The notes under the pieces were generated by a model. The model ran no database searches, was not told the DNA's origin, and saw only the letters and a list, made by a program, of their open reading frames with translations. From Dysgonomonadaceae bacterium PH5-43 (GTDB taxonomy: Bacteria; Bacteroidota; Bacteroidia; Bacteroidales; Azobacteroidaceae): a DNA stretch of 64,000 nt. Shown here one piece after another: positions 36,537 through 45,971 of the stretch. The stretch is from contig JARXWK010000005.1 of NCBI GenBank assembly GCA_029916745.1, positions 1 to 64,000 on the forward strand, written 5' to 3'. Made by a program: the position numbers and the translations under genes. The number at the start of each line of letters is the position of its first letter. Position 1 is the first letter of the stretch.

Positions 36537-38993
36537 TTACTCCTTATAATATATTCTTTTTACTCTTGGCGATATAGACGTAAGTATCTCGTAAGGAATA
36601 GTTTCTAACTGCTCAGCCAACTGTGTAATAGTTATATCCTCTCCAAAAATGATAACCTCATCGCCTTCGTTAGCTTCAACATTAGTTACATCAAGCATAG
36701 AAATATCCATACATATATTGCCTATGGTAGATACGACATTCCCATTAAGCATAACTTTTCCTTTCCCATTGCCCAGACGACGGTCGAATCCATCAGCATA
36801 ACCAATCGGCAATATTGCTATTCGAGAAGGTTTATCAATTACTCCTTTGCGACTATAGCCCACAGTTTCTCCTAATTCTACATTTCGTATCTGTAATATT
36901 CTTGTTTTAAGAGAAGCAACAGGCTTTAACACTTCATTATCTTTTGCTGATATACCATAAAGACCAATTCCTAATCTTACCATATCGAACTGAGCTTCTG
37001 GAAATCTTTCTATTCCTGCCGAATTTAATATATGTCGGAGTGGCTTGTAATTTAATAGCGACTCTAATCTGTCGGCATTACGCTTAAATGTATCTATCTG
37101 CTGTTTAGTAAAGCTATCGAATAACAAAGAATCGCTACCTGCCAAGTGCGAAAACATCGACTTCACTTCTACTCCCGTTCTGTTGTTCAACTTATCGGCA
37201 ATGTTTTCTATATCGTTATAAGTAAAACCCAAACGATTCATTCCAGTATCTAACTTTATATGCACAGGATATTTGAGTATACCTCGTCGTTCTGACTCTC
37301 TAACAAAAGCTTCAAGCATATTAATATTGTAGATTTCAGGCTCAAGGTTATAATCGAAAATAGTATTAAAGGCGTGCTTTTCCGGATTCATTACTATTAT
37401 AGGCATTGAAATACCTTCTCTTCTAAGCTCTGCCCCTTCGTCGGCTAAAGCAACAGCCAAATAATCGGCACCTCGCTCTTGAAGAGTTTTTGCCAACTCA
37501 TACGACCCTACTCCGTAACCAAAAGCCTTAACCATACATATTATCTTTGTATCTGGCTTAATTAGCGAACGAAAATATTTAAGATTATGAATAATTGCAT
37601 CGAGGTTAACATCAAGCACTGTTTGATGTGCCTTTTCTTCTAACTGCTCAGTAATTCGTTCAAAACGAAATTCCCGAGAACCTTTAATCAATATTATAGA
37701 GTTTTTTATATTCCTCCAACTTCCCGAAGCAAGGAACTCTTCTGTTGTAGCATAAAATTCTCTTTCGATATTAAAAAGATGAGATCGAGACATTAAGCTC
37801 TTCCCTATTCCTATTACTTGTTGAATACCTTTTTGACTAATAAGTTCTGCTACCTTTGCATAAAAAACATTTGGCTCTATACCCGACTGAAGAATATCGG
37901 AAAGTATAAGAGTCTTTTTTAATTGCTTATCTACCGAGCGACGTTGTAAGAAGTCTAAAGCTATTGATAACGAATTAATATCTGAGTTGTAAGTATCGTT
38001 TATAAGTATGTTCCCATTAATGCCAGAACTTACATCTAATCGCATAGCTACAGGTTCGAGTTTTTGAAAACGCTCCGAAATATCTTTTATATCAGAACAC
38101 AAATACAATAGGAAAGCTAAAGAGGTTATAGCATTCTCTATACTTGCTTTATCGGTAAAAGGGATTTGTATTGTCTTTTCATTATAGCTTATAATGGTAT
38201 GGTTATCATATTTTTCTATTTGGGAAATAAAAAGAGATGCATTACTATTAGTTGTAGACCAAGAGAAAACTTTATTCACAAAACCTTTTTTCTCAACACA
38301 TCGCTTAATCAATTCGTTATCTTCATTGTAAATAACACATTGAGAATTATCGAATAAAGACAGCTTCTCCATACACTTCTCTTCCAATGAAGTAAAGTTT
38401 TCTTGATGAGCATCTCCAATAGTGGTTACAATTCCGATGTTAGGCTTAATAATGTTTTCGAGCTTATCCATTTCCCCTCTAAGAGAAATACCAGCCTCGA
38501 ATATACCTAACTCGGCTTGTTCGCTCAACTGCCAAACCGACAAAGGAACTCCTATCTGCGAATTATAACTACGCGGAGAACGCACTATAGAATATTTATC
38601 GTGCAACAATTGATAGAGCCATTCCTTTATTATAGTCTTGCCGTTACTACCAGTTATTCCAACAATAGGTATATTAAATAATGAACGAACATAACTTCCT
38701 AAACTCTGTAAAGCTTGCAAAGTATCGCTCACTTCAATATAGTTTGCATCAGATTGAATGTCTAAAGAGCAGTGCCCTTTTATTATAGCAAAATTGCGAA
38801 CACCTTTATTATATAGGTCTGCAATATATTTATGACCATCGTCGTGCTCGGTAATAAGAGCGAAAAACAAAGTTTCTTTAGAATACAACAAAGATCGACT
38901 ATCTGTTAATAATATACTAATATTTGCATCGGGATTATTTATTACTCCACGACAATCTATTACCGATACTATGTCTCGAACCGACAGTTTCAT
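36537..38993 (-). CDS. murF-alr: Bifunctional MurF ligase / alanine racemase
   Basis: 818 residues. The N-terminal half is UDP-MurNAc-tripeptide:D-Ala-D-Ala ligase, with the ATP loop GITGSNGKT (112-120). The C-terminal half, from about 457, is a PLP alanine racemase with K489 in VKAFGYG, Y713 in GYSRKG, and HLAGSD (616-621). The fusion places D-alanine supply next to its use in peptidoglycan synthesis and is typical of Bacteroidetes. The N-terminal Mur half has weakly conserved edges but an intact P-loop. Its start overlaps the small acidic protein gene by 1 bp (taATG), so the two are coupled. Confidence 0.95.
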   Translation of the reverse strand: MKLSVRDIVSVIDCRGVINNPDANISILLTDSRSLLYSKETLFFALITEHDDGHKYIADLYNKGVRNFAIIKGHCSLDIQSDANYIEVSDTLQALQSLGSYVRSLFNIPIVGITGSNGKTIIKEWLYQLLHDKYSIVRSPRSYNSQIGVPLSVWQLSEQAELGIFEAGISLRGEMDKLENIIKPNIGIVTTIGDAHQENFTSLEEKCMEKLSLFDNSQCVIYNEDNELIKRCVEKKGFVNKVFSWSTTNSNASLFISQIEKYDNHTIISYNEKTIQIPFTDKASIENAITSLAFLLYLCSDIKDISERFQKLEPVAMRLDVSSGINGNILINDTYNSDINSLSIALDFLQRRSVDKQLKKTLILSDILQSGIEPNVFYAKVAELISQKGIQQVIGIGKSLMSRSHLFNIEREFYATTEEFLASGSWRNIKNSIILIKGSREFRFERITEQLEEKAHQTVLDVNLDAIIHNLKYFRSLIKPDTKIICMVKAFGYGVGSYELAKTLQERGADYLAVALADEGAELRREGISMPIIVMNPEKHAFNTIFDYNLEPEIYNINMLEAFVRESERRGILKYPVHIKLDTGMNRLGFTYNDIENIADKLNNRTGVEVKSMFSHLAGSDSLLFDSFTKQQIDTFKRNADRLESLLNYKPLRHILNSAGIERFPEAQFDMVRLGIGLYGISAKDNEVLKPVASLKTRILQIRNVELGETVGYSRKGVIDKPSRIAILPIGYADGFDRRLGNGKGKVMLNGNVVSTIGNICMDISMLDVTNVEANEGDEVIIFGEDITITQLAEQLETIPYEILTSISPRVKRIYYKE

Positions 38994-39175
38994 TACTTTA
39001 CCTCTTCTCCATTATTATTTTCACATTCCTCTTCCTCTAATTCTTCTTCTCTTTCACCTTCTTCAAGCTCACCTTCTTCAGTATCTACAGGCGGAAAGTC
39101 TTCAACCTTTCCCATAAAGTGTCGAGCCAGCAATATTAGAACAATAATAACTCCTATGTATAGTATTTGTTTCAT
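38993..39175 (-). CDS. Small single-span membrane protein with an acidic tail
   Basis: 60 residues. Residues 1-20 form one hydrophobic helix (ILYIGVIIVLILLARHFMG). The remaining ~35 residues are dominated by glutamate, in runs of E-E-E. Its TAA overlaps the ATG of murF-alr, so translation is coupled. No family is recognised with confidence. It may sit in the membrane next to cell-wall enzymes, but that is inferred from position alone. The frame could be fortuitous, yet the coupling argues that it is real. Confidence 0.65.
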   Translation of the reverse strand: MKQILYIGVIIVLILLARHFMGKVEDFPPVDTEEGELEEGEREEELEEEECENNNGEEVK

Positions 39176-39212
39176 AGTAATACCTTTTAATAGTACGAAT
39201 GTTTTTTAGAAA

Positions 39213-39257
39213 CAAAACCTAGTAGACTTGTACTAAATGTAGGTCTACTAGGTTTTG
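39213..39257 (-). terminator. Terminator between the murF-alr operon promoter region and galM
   Basis: A perfect 15-bp stem (39213-39227 with 39243-39257) with a 15-base loop lies just after the GalM-like stop at 39293. On the minus strand it ends the galM transcript. Confidence 0.7.
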
Positions 39258-39292
39258 CAGCTAAGATATACAAATATAACTTTAGCTCTTTA

Positions 39293-40348
39293 TTAATTCA
39301 ATCCAAACTTATATATAGTGTTGCTATAGTAAGTTGAATCTTTTCTTAAGATTGTAGTAGGGAAACTTTCTTGATGTGGAGAATCAGGGAAGTGTTGAGT
39401 TTGCATTACTACAACTGGTTTATCTGATGCAGTGTATAACTGTATTCCTGGCTCTGTTGTATAAACTTCAACATTAACCCCTGTAGATGCACTTGACAAT
39501 TTAGCTGCTAAACTTTTAGTTCCTTCTATTGTATTAAGGGCATACATTACATCATAGGCTTTAGTTGTATCTATCTCTTTAGAAGAAGTAAAATCGAAAT
39601 CGCCTTTCACAGGAAGTATTTTACCTGTAGGTATTTTATCTTCATTAACTTCAATATAAGAAGGAGCATTAATCAACAAAGAATAATCAGATATTGCACC
39701 TACTTCAGCTCCCGAAAGATTGAAAGGCATATTGTTAGTAAGATTTATATATGTAGCTCTACTAACCGTAGCTTCATAAGCAATGTCGATAGAATTATCT
39801 TCTGTAACTTTATAAGTAACCGTTACATCAAGATTACCTGGCAAACCACCTTCTTCTTTTTTGTCGGTAGAAAAATAGTTACAAACCAAAGTGCTTTCAT
39901 CTGGTTGTTCTATATTAAAGTAACGAGAACTAAATCCACGAGGTCCACCATTAAACATTGTTGTTGATTCATTGGTGCGCAAACGATAAGTTACTCTATC
40001 TAAAGATATTTCACCTCCTGAAATACGACCAGCGTAACGACCTAAAACAGCACCCTTATAGTCTTTAAGGTTCAAATAAGGCTCTAATGTTTTATAACCG
40101 TCTACTACGTTAATTAAGTTTCCGCTTTTATCAGGCACCATAGCCGCTATGATACGAGCTCCGATATTAATAACAGAAACTTCCATTCCTTTAGTATTTT
40201 TAATTACAAACAACTGATTTGTACCTTGTTCAGTCGACTGTTCAAAGTCAGTAACTGCTAAACCCGAAGCAAATTCTTGTTTGTTTTTATCTCCACCACA
40301 AGAAATAAGCAACAAACCAGTAGCTAATGTTAATAAGATTTTCTTCAT
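39293..40348 (-). CDS. GalM-like lipoprotein with altered catalytic histidines
   Basis: 351 residues from ATG at 40348 (an in-frame ATG two codons earlier is possible). A lipobox LLLISCGG gives a membrane-anchored lipoprotein. The fold matches aldose 1-epimerase: GRYAGR, NGGPRGF and TTEPG are present, including the catalytic glutamate. In active GalM the two key histidines are in HGG and in NLTNH. Here both are asparagine, in FNGG and NLTNN. It may therefore bind sugars without epimerising them, or have changed chemistry. A promoter box lies at 40395-40402. Confidence 0.85.
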   Translation of the reverse strand: MKKILLTLATGLLLISCGGDKNKQEFASGLAVTDFEQSTEQGTNQLFVIKNTKGMEVSVINIGARIIAAMVPDKSGNLINVVDGYKTLEPYLNLKDYKGAVLGRYAGRISGGEISLDRVTYRLRTNESTTMFNGGPRGFSSRYFNIEQPDESTLVCNYFSTDKKEEGGLPGNLDVTVTYKVTEDNSIDIAYEATVSRATYINLTNNMPFNLSGAEVGAISDYSLLINAPSYIEVNEDKIPTGKILPVKGDFDFTSSKEIDTTKAYDVMYALNTIEGTKSLAAKLSSASTGVNVEVYTTEPGIQLYTASDKPVVVMQTQHFPDSPHQESFPTTILRKDSTYYSNTIYKFGLN

Positions 40349-40394
40349 GATCATTAATTTTTTATTATTTATTGCGTTTATACTATATTATCTG

Positions 40395-40402
40395 CAAAAA
40401 TA
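40395..40402 (-). promoter_or_regulatory. -7 box for the GalM-like gene
   Basis: TATTTTTG on the minus strand, about 47 bp upstream of the start, matches TAnnTTTG. Confidence 0.45.
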
Positions 40403-40429
40403 AAAACTATTTTTCAGATTATGCATAGC

Positions 40430-41368
40430 TTAAAGATATTTCTTCCTCTTAAAGAAAACTAATATTATGACAACCGAAACAATCATCATCATCAAAGAAA
40501 ACAAATATCCATACTTCCAATCAAGTTCGGGCATAAACTTAAAGTTCATACCATATATACTCGCTATTAGTGTTGGAGGCATAAATATAACCGATACAAT
40601 AGTAAATATCTTTATTATTTTATTCTGCTGAATATTAAGTAGCCCGAGGAATGTATCTTGTAGATAGTCAAGACGGTCGAAACTAAATCTAATATGCTCC
40701 AACAATGAGTTAATATCCTTTATAAGAATTGTAAGCTTAGGACTTAGTTCATCTGGCACCTGATTGCTTCGTAACATATTCGACACGGCACGTTGTTTAT
40801 CAATAGTGTTCTCTCGAAACATCATCGTTTTTTCCTGAAGGTTCTTGATTTCAATCAAAGCACTTTCATCGGCATCTTGTATCCCATTACTTAAATGTGT
40901 AATCTCTCCCGTTATCTCTTCAATCATATCCGCATCAAATTCGACACGCGTTTCCAACAAAGTCAAGAATACGTGATAACCAGTCGGATAATTTTCTGGG
41001 TTAGCAAATACCTTCTTTACTGTTTCCGTAAAAGAACTAAGCTCTGCACTTCTAACAGAAATAAGAATATTGTTTTTTAGAATAAAAGATACTGGACTTC
41101 GTTCATAACTATTAAGAAGGAAGTTTGAATTAACAACTAAGGTGTCGCGAGTTTCTATATAACGAGAAGATGTTTCAATCTCTATCATCTCTTCCTCTTC
41201 TTGAATATATATTTTCAAGAAATCTTCTAATTGAGCTTCTACTTCTTCATCGACATCATTAAGATCAATCCACAGATACTGATCTGTAGGAGTTTTCTTT
41301 AGAAATTCTAAACTACGGCTAACTTTAACCGCCCCATCTTTGTGATAAAATAGTTTGAATTCTGACAT
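40430..41368 (-). CDS. corA: CorA family magnesium/cobalt transporter
   Basis: 312 residues. A large cytoplasmic domain is followed by two C-terminal transmembrane helices with the conserved YGMNF motif at the end of the first. It forms a pentameric Mg2+ (or Co2+) channel in the inner membrane. The short RKKKYL-type tail is typical. A promoter box lies at 41431-41438. It is divergent from the B12 uptake locus, with no evident functional tie beyond possible cobalt transport. Confidence 0.92.
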   Translation of the reverse strand: MSEFKLFYHKDGAVKVSRSLEFLKKTPTDQYLWIDLNDVDEEVEAQLEDFLKIYIQEEEEMIEIETSSRYIETRDTLVVNSNFLLNSYERSPVSFILKNNILISVRSAELSSFTETVKKVFANPENYPTGYHVFLTLLETRVEFDADMIEEITGEITHLSNGIQDADESALIEIKNLQEKTMMFRENTIDKQRAVSNMLRSNQVPDELSPKLTILIKDINSLLEHIRFSFDRLDYLQDTFLGLLNIQQNKIIKIFTIVSVIFMPPTLIASIYGMNFKFMPELDWKYGYLFSLMMMIVSVVIILVFFKRKKYL

Positions 41369-41430
41369 AATAACAAAGAGTTTTTGGGATTGAAATTCGA
41401 ATTATTGATCTCTCCTTATAAAAAGGTAGA

Positions 41431-41438
41431 CAAAAGTA
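41431..41438 (-). promoter_or_regulatory. -7 box for corA
   Basis: TACTTTTG on the minus strand, 63 bp upstream of the corA start, matches TAnnTTTG. Confidence 0.5.
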
Positions 41439-41481
41439 ATCTAAAAAAAATAAAAAGTATCAGTTTATTGCAAAAAAGATA

Positions 41482-41489
41482 TACCTTTG
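41482..41489 (+). promoter_or_regulatory. -7 box driving the cobalamin riboswitch operon
   Basis: TACCTTTG, matching TAnnTTTG, lies just before the riboswitch, so transcription should start near 41496. Confidence 0.55.
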
Positions 41490-41494
41490 CAGCC

Positions 41495-41685
41495 ATAAAG
41501 GTTCATACCTCTAAATTCTTAGAGATGGATTAAAAGGGAATCAGGTGAAAATCCTGAACAGTCCCGCTGCTGTAAACTCATAAAAGAGTTCAACATCTAC
41601 TGCCACTGATAGGTGTGCGTTGCACATATAAAACTGTCGGGAAGGCGTTGAACTTATGGAGTAAGTCAGAAGACCTGCCTTTATT
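41495..41685 (+). promoter_or_regulatory. Cobalamin (vitamin B12) riboswitch
   Basis: The leader of the btuB operon shows conserved cobalamin elements in order: a GGGAATCAGGTGAAAATCC-type core, CAGTCCCGCTGCTGTAA, a GCCACTG box, and the B12 box AGTCAGAAGACCTGCC near 41663-41680. In this class, bound adenosylcobalamin hides the ribosome site or stops transcription. No T-tailed terminator is visible before btuB, so control of translation is likelier. Confidence 0.95.
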
Positions 41686-41733
41686 TATATATTTTCAATC
41701 GTTCTCGTGGAAAAGAACATGAAATACTAAAAG

Positions 41734-43722
41734 ATGAACACAAGGATAAAATTTGCACTTACACTAATTTGTGTAGCTTGTTTTGCATATAACAATATAT
41801 ATGCTCAACAAGATTCGATTAAAACACATCAGCTAAAAACAGTTGAAGTGAAAGCTCTTGTTCGTTCTAATTCTAACCTTTCCACTTCGCCCGAACAAAC
41901 AATTACTAAAAGTGCTTTTACGAAGATAAATGCTTTTCAAGTTTCTGATGCTTTGAAATTTTTATCGGGAGTACAAATAAAAGACTATGGGGGCATTGGA
42001 GGCTTAAAAACTGTTTCACTCCGAAATATGGGAGCTAAATACACTGCTGTTGCTTACGATGGCATACCTATTACTAACTATATGACCGGACAAGTTGACG
42101 TTGGACGTTTCTCTTTAGACAATGTAGAAATGTTACGTGTTAATATAGGAGAAGCCGACAACATATTTTTACCAGCACGGCTTCAGGCTTTAGGCGGAAG
42201 TTTAGATATTATTACTCGCCCTTCTAATTTAAGCGATGAAAACAAAACCAAATTGGCAGCTTCATTCAAAACCGGCTCTTGGGGATTAATTAATCCTTCA
42301 ATATTTGCAAGAGTACCCATACACGAAAACTTCATCTTTGATGGTTCTTTTGAATATCTAATTAGCGATGGGGATTACCCATACAAACAAACTTACGGGC
42401 TTGGGTCTAATGCCCAAACAGTATCTCGCAACAGAGTAAACTCCGACATTGAAACATTTAAAGGAGAAATAAATCTATCCGGAGTCTTAAACAATGGAGG
42501 AGAGTTATCATCTAAGATTCATTATTACAATTCGGACAGAGGAATACCTGGACCTTCTTTTTATTACAACGAAAACAATACGGGAGAGAGAGTAAAAGAC
42601 GAGAACACTTTTGCTCAAATAGGCTATAAACAATCTCTCAATCACAAATGGAAGTTTCAAGCTAATGCGAAGTATGATATTAGCAACACCGATTACAACA
42701 ACCTACAAACTCTAAAGAAAGACAGATACGAGCAAACTGAGGCTTATGCTAATGCTATATTATTATACCGAACAACCGATAATTTGTCTTTTTCTTTATC
42801 TAACGATGTTAGTTATGGCACATTCAATAGCTACGATGTTGAAGATGCTAAGCAAACTTCATTACAAACTTCGTTGTCGGGCAAATACAGAACTTCAAGA
42901 TTTACAGCTACAGCAAGTTTACTAAATCATTATAATAACAACTCAAAACAAGTCAATTCTACTTTCAATAAAAAATCCAACCATATATCTCCTTATCTTG
43001 GCGTATCTGTCAGACCACTCAAAGATAGAGCTTTAAGAGTTAGAGCCTTCTATAAGAATGCATATCGCCTACCTACGTTCGGAGATTTATACTATGCCGA
43101 TGTAGCCAGAAACCTAAAAGCAGAGAATGCTCATCAGTTTAACATTGGCTTTACAACAGTTCGCTCTTCTGGAATACTATTTCCCTACTTCTCTTTTTCT
43201 ATCGATGCTTATTATAATAAGATAGATAATAAGATTGTAATCGAGCCTCGACAAAGTCAGTTCAAAGCATCGGTACGTAACTTGGGAAATGTAGATATTA
43301 AAGGGCTCGACTTAAACTTAGAATTTCACATAGCTGTAAGTAGCAACGTTACTGCTGAAGTAAGTAGCAGCTATACGTTTCAAGACGTAAAAGAGAATAA
43401 AGAAGGGCGAAAATTAATCTTAGCTTATACTCCCAAACATTCGGGTTCTACCTATCTCTCTTTAAGAATGCCTTGGTTTAATTTCAATTATAATATACTA
43501 TTCAGTGGCAAGCGTTATTACAATCAAGAAGCTGAGCCCGAATTTAAGCTCGACGCTTATTCTGAACACGGAGTTTCATTAAACAAACTTATAAAATACA
43601 AAGGCTATAGCTTAAATCTATCTGCAGAATGTTTAAATATATACAACAAACAATATGAAGTAGTACGCTCTTACCCTATGCCGGGAAGATCGTTCCGTTT
43701 CGGAATTAAGTTTATTCACTAA
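41734..43722 (+). CDS. btuB: TonB-dependent vitamin B12 receptor
   Basis: 662 residues with a signal peptide (1-24). A plug domain (about 50-165, with SDALKFLSGVQIKDYGG) is followed by a beta-barrel ending in an aromatic strand (RFGIKFIH). As an outer-membrane active transporter it would move cobalamin into the periplasm using TonB energy. The substrate is supported by the cobalamin riboswitch directly upstream and by the BtuG-type and BtuF-type genes that follow. The barrel sequence alone would not show B12 as the ligand. Confidence 0.92.
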   Translation: MNTRIKFALTLICVACFAYNNIYAQQDSIKTHQLKTVEVKALVRSNSNLSTSPEQTITKSAFTKINAFQVSDALKFLSGVQIKDYGGIGGLKTVSLRNMGAKYTAVAYDGIPITNYMTGQVDVGRFSLDNVEMLRVNIGEADNIFLPARLQALGGSLDIITRPSNLSDENKTKLAASFKTGSWGLINPSIFARVPIHENFIFDGSFEYLISDGDYPYKQTYGLGSNAQTVSRNRVNSDIETFKGEINLSGVLNNGGELSSKIHYYNSDRGIPGPSFYYNENNTGERVKDENTFAQIGYKQSLNHKWKFQANAKYDISNTDYNNLQTLKKDRYEQTEAYANAILLYRTTDNLSFSLSNDVSYGTFNSYDVEDAKQTSLQTSLSGKYRTSRFTATASLLNHYNNNSKQVNSTFNKKSNHISPYLGVSVRPLKDRALRVRAFYKNAYRLPTFGDLYYADVARNLKAENAHQFNIGFTTVRSSGILFPYFSFSIDAYYNKIDNKIVIEPRQSQFKASVRNLGNVDIKGLDLNLEFHIAVSSNVTAEVSSSYTFQDVKENKEGRKLILAYTPKHSGSTYLSLRMPWFNFNYNILFSGKRYYNQEAEPEFKLDAYSEHGVSLNKLIKYKGYSLNLSAECLNIYNKQYEVVRSYPMPGRSFRFGIKFIH

Positions 43723-43737
43723 TTAAATTATATCAAT

Positions 43738-44826
43738 ATGAAAAATTTATCTCATTTACTATTTGCTTCAATATGTTTATTAGTAGCAAGTTTAGGTTTC
43801 ACCAGTTGCGAAGACGACAATGGAGGTAACGGAGGAAAAAACGGTAACAAACAAGGAGTTTTTATTCTAAATCAAGGAGGCTGGGGAAGCAATGATGCTG
43901 GAATCAGTTTTTACTCTCCAAAAGACAGCATTATGACAAGCGACATTTTCGAGGGTCAACTTGGAGACAATGCTCAAGATATGCTACTTTATGGTGGTAA
44001 ATTATACATATCTCTTCACGGTTCTAAGACAATTGCCGTAATCAATGCTTACACCTACGATATTATAGAACAAATAAGCACAAACTTAGAAGAAGGTGTA
44101 TTCTCTCCTCGTTTTTTTGCAAGCTACGAAAACAAAGTTTATGTAACCGCTCAAAACGTAGACGCCTCTGAAGGATATGTTTGGCAAATAGACACAACCT
44201 CGTTAAAAATTGAACAAAAAGCAAAAGTCGGTATTAATCCAGAAGGCATAGCTTATTACAATAATAAACTTTATGTTGCCAACTCGGGAGATTACAATGT
44301 GGCTTACGAAAACACTCTATCAATAGTAGACATTACAACTTTCACAGAAACAGAAAAAGTAACTATTGGATTAAACCCAAAAATCGTTAAGACTGATGGC
44401 AATGGTAATCTTTATTTAATGTATCTCGGCGATTACGATCTAACTCCTGGTGGTTTCCAGATTTTCAATACTTTTACTAAAGAGGTTGACTTCGACTACA
44501 ACGAAAGACCTATTGGTAATTTTGCAGCCACAAACGACTATATATATTTCTATGGAGTATATTACGACCCTATTACTTATGCTCCTATGTGCGATGGAGT
44601 ATTTTCGTTAGATATTAAAACAGGCATAGTCGGCACTCCCGTTATTCCTTCAGAGAAAATAGAAGGTACACCTTACGGAATAGGAATTAACCCCTACAGC
44701 AAAGATATTTATCTATCTACTTATTACCCTACCGAAAGGGGTAAGGTGCATATCTTTGACACCAAGGGTAATCTGAAAACAAAAGAAACCGCAGGTATGT
44801 ATCCTTATAAATTTATTTTTCGTTAA
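43738..44826 (+). CDS. btuG: Surface B12-binding lipoprotein (BtuG-like beta-propeller)
   Basis: 362 residues. A lipobox LGFTSCEDD (C24) is followed by a glycine/asparagine-rich linker (about 28-37), typical of surface-exposed lipoproteins. The rest is a seven-bladed propeller-like series (YGGKLYISLHGS, YENKVYVTAQN, YNNKLYVANSG). BtuG proteins of Bacteroides bind B12 very tightly at the cell surface and cap BtuB. The fit rests on order, length and repeats. The gene lies 15 bp after btuB, and its stop overlaps the next start. Confidence 0.88.
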   Translation: MKNLSHLLFASICLLVASLGFTSCEDDNGGNGGKNGNKQGVFILNQGGWGSNDAGISFYSPKDSIMTSDIFEGQLGDNAQDMLLYGGKLYISLHGSKTIAVINAYTYDIIEQISTNLEEGVFSPRFFASYENKVYVTAQNVDASEGYVWQIDTTSLKIEQKAKVGINPEGIAYYNNKLYVANSGDYNVAYENTLSIVDITTFTETEKVTIGLNPKIVKTDGNGNLYLMYLGDYDLTPGGFQIFNTFTKEVDFDYNERPIGNFAATNDYIYFYGVYYDPITYAPMCDGVFSLDIKTGIVGTPVIPSEKIEGTPYGIGINPYSKDIYLSTYYPTERGKVHIFDTKGNLKTKETAGMYPYKFIFR

Positions 44827-45965
44827 TGAGAACCTCAATAGGTACAATTATAAATGTTATGTTATGCTTAGTACTGTTCGCCTCTTGCAATCAAAGAGGC
44901 AACAGTACTCATAATATTCTGAAATCAAATACCGACAGCATATATTATGCAAAAGGTTTTAATATTGAACAATACGATAGTTGCAAAATAATTAATCTTC
45001 TTAACCCTTGGAAACAAGAACAAGTATTGCAAACGTATATTCTTTGCCCTAAATCAAAACCACTACCAAATAATCTTCCTAATGGAACTGTAATTCGCAC
45101 TCCATTAAACAACACTGTAAGTTTCACATCTGTTACTTGCGGATTTTTTGACGAATTAGATATTCTAAGTACCCTTATAGGTGTAGCCGAACCTCAATAC
45201 ATTGATATTAATTATGTAAAAGAAGGTATTAAAAAAGGAAATATAAAAGATGTAGGTATGGCTTCCAATCCTAATATAGAAACTCTTATGCTTATCGAAC
45301 CTGAGGCTATATTCACTAATCCTATAAACGATTCTGGAGTTAGTGCACTTAATAAAGTAAACAGCACCATTATTAACTGTTTCGAGTATATGGAAACAAA
45401 TCCATTGGGACAAGCAGAGTGGATACGTTTCTTTGGTTTATTGTTTGAAAAGGAATCTTTGGCCGATTCTCTATTCTTTAACACGGTAAACAACTATAAT
45501 AAATTAAAAGCCTTAATACCAGATTTTGAAAATCGACCTACTGTATTTGCCGAACTTAAATATGGCGACTTCTGGTATATGCCTGGAGGCAAAAGCTATA
45601 TGGCTAATCTTTTTGCCGACGCAGGAGCTGACTACATACTTAAAGATAGTGAAAGTTCGGGGTCTACATCTTTCTCTTTTGAAACCGTATTAGACAAAGC
45701 CGAGAATGCCGACTTCTGGTTGTTTAAGCACTACAACAATTACGATATGACATATCAGCAGTTAGCTTCAGACTACTCAAACTATACTTTATTCAAAGCG
45801 TATAAAAATAAAAATATTTATGCTTGTAACACTCTTAAAAGAGCTAATTATTATATAGAATTACCTCTTCACCCCGATTGGATACTCGAAGATCTTATTT
45901 ACATCTTTCACCCCGAATTGTTGCCTAACTATACCACACGATACTACATTAAATTAAAAGAATAA
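44826..45965 (+). CDS. Periplasmic cobalamin-binding lipoprotein (BtuF-like)
   Basis: 379 residues with a lipobox (LVLFASCNQ, C21). The domain matches class III substrate-binding proteins of the BtuF/FecB type: two lobes with segments such as SVTCGFFDELDIL, IEPEAIF, and a late AGADYILKD. It would hand cobalamin to an ABC importer in the inner membrane. The importer genes (btuC, btuD) are not present after it in this window. Translation is coupled to btuG by a 1-bp overlap. Confidence 0.85.
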   Translation: MRTSIGTIINVMLCLVLFASCNQRGNSTHNILKSNTDSIYYAKGFNIEQYDSCKIINLLNPWKQEQVLQTYILCPKSKPLPNNLPNGTVIRTPLNNTVSFTSVTCGFFDELDILSTLIGVAEPQYIDINYVKEGIKKGNIKDVGMASNPNIETLMLIEPEAIFTNPINDSGVSALNKVNSTIINCFEYMETNPLGQAEWIRFFGLLFEKESLADSLFFNTVNNYNKLKALIPDFENRPTVFAELKYGDFWYMPGGKSYMANLFADAGADYILKDSESSGSTSFSFETVLDKAENADFWLFKHYNNYDMTYQQLASDYSNYTLFKAYKNKNIYACNTLKRANYYIELPLHPDWILEDLIYIFHPELLPNYTTRYYIKLKE

Positions 45966-45971
45966 ACTTAT

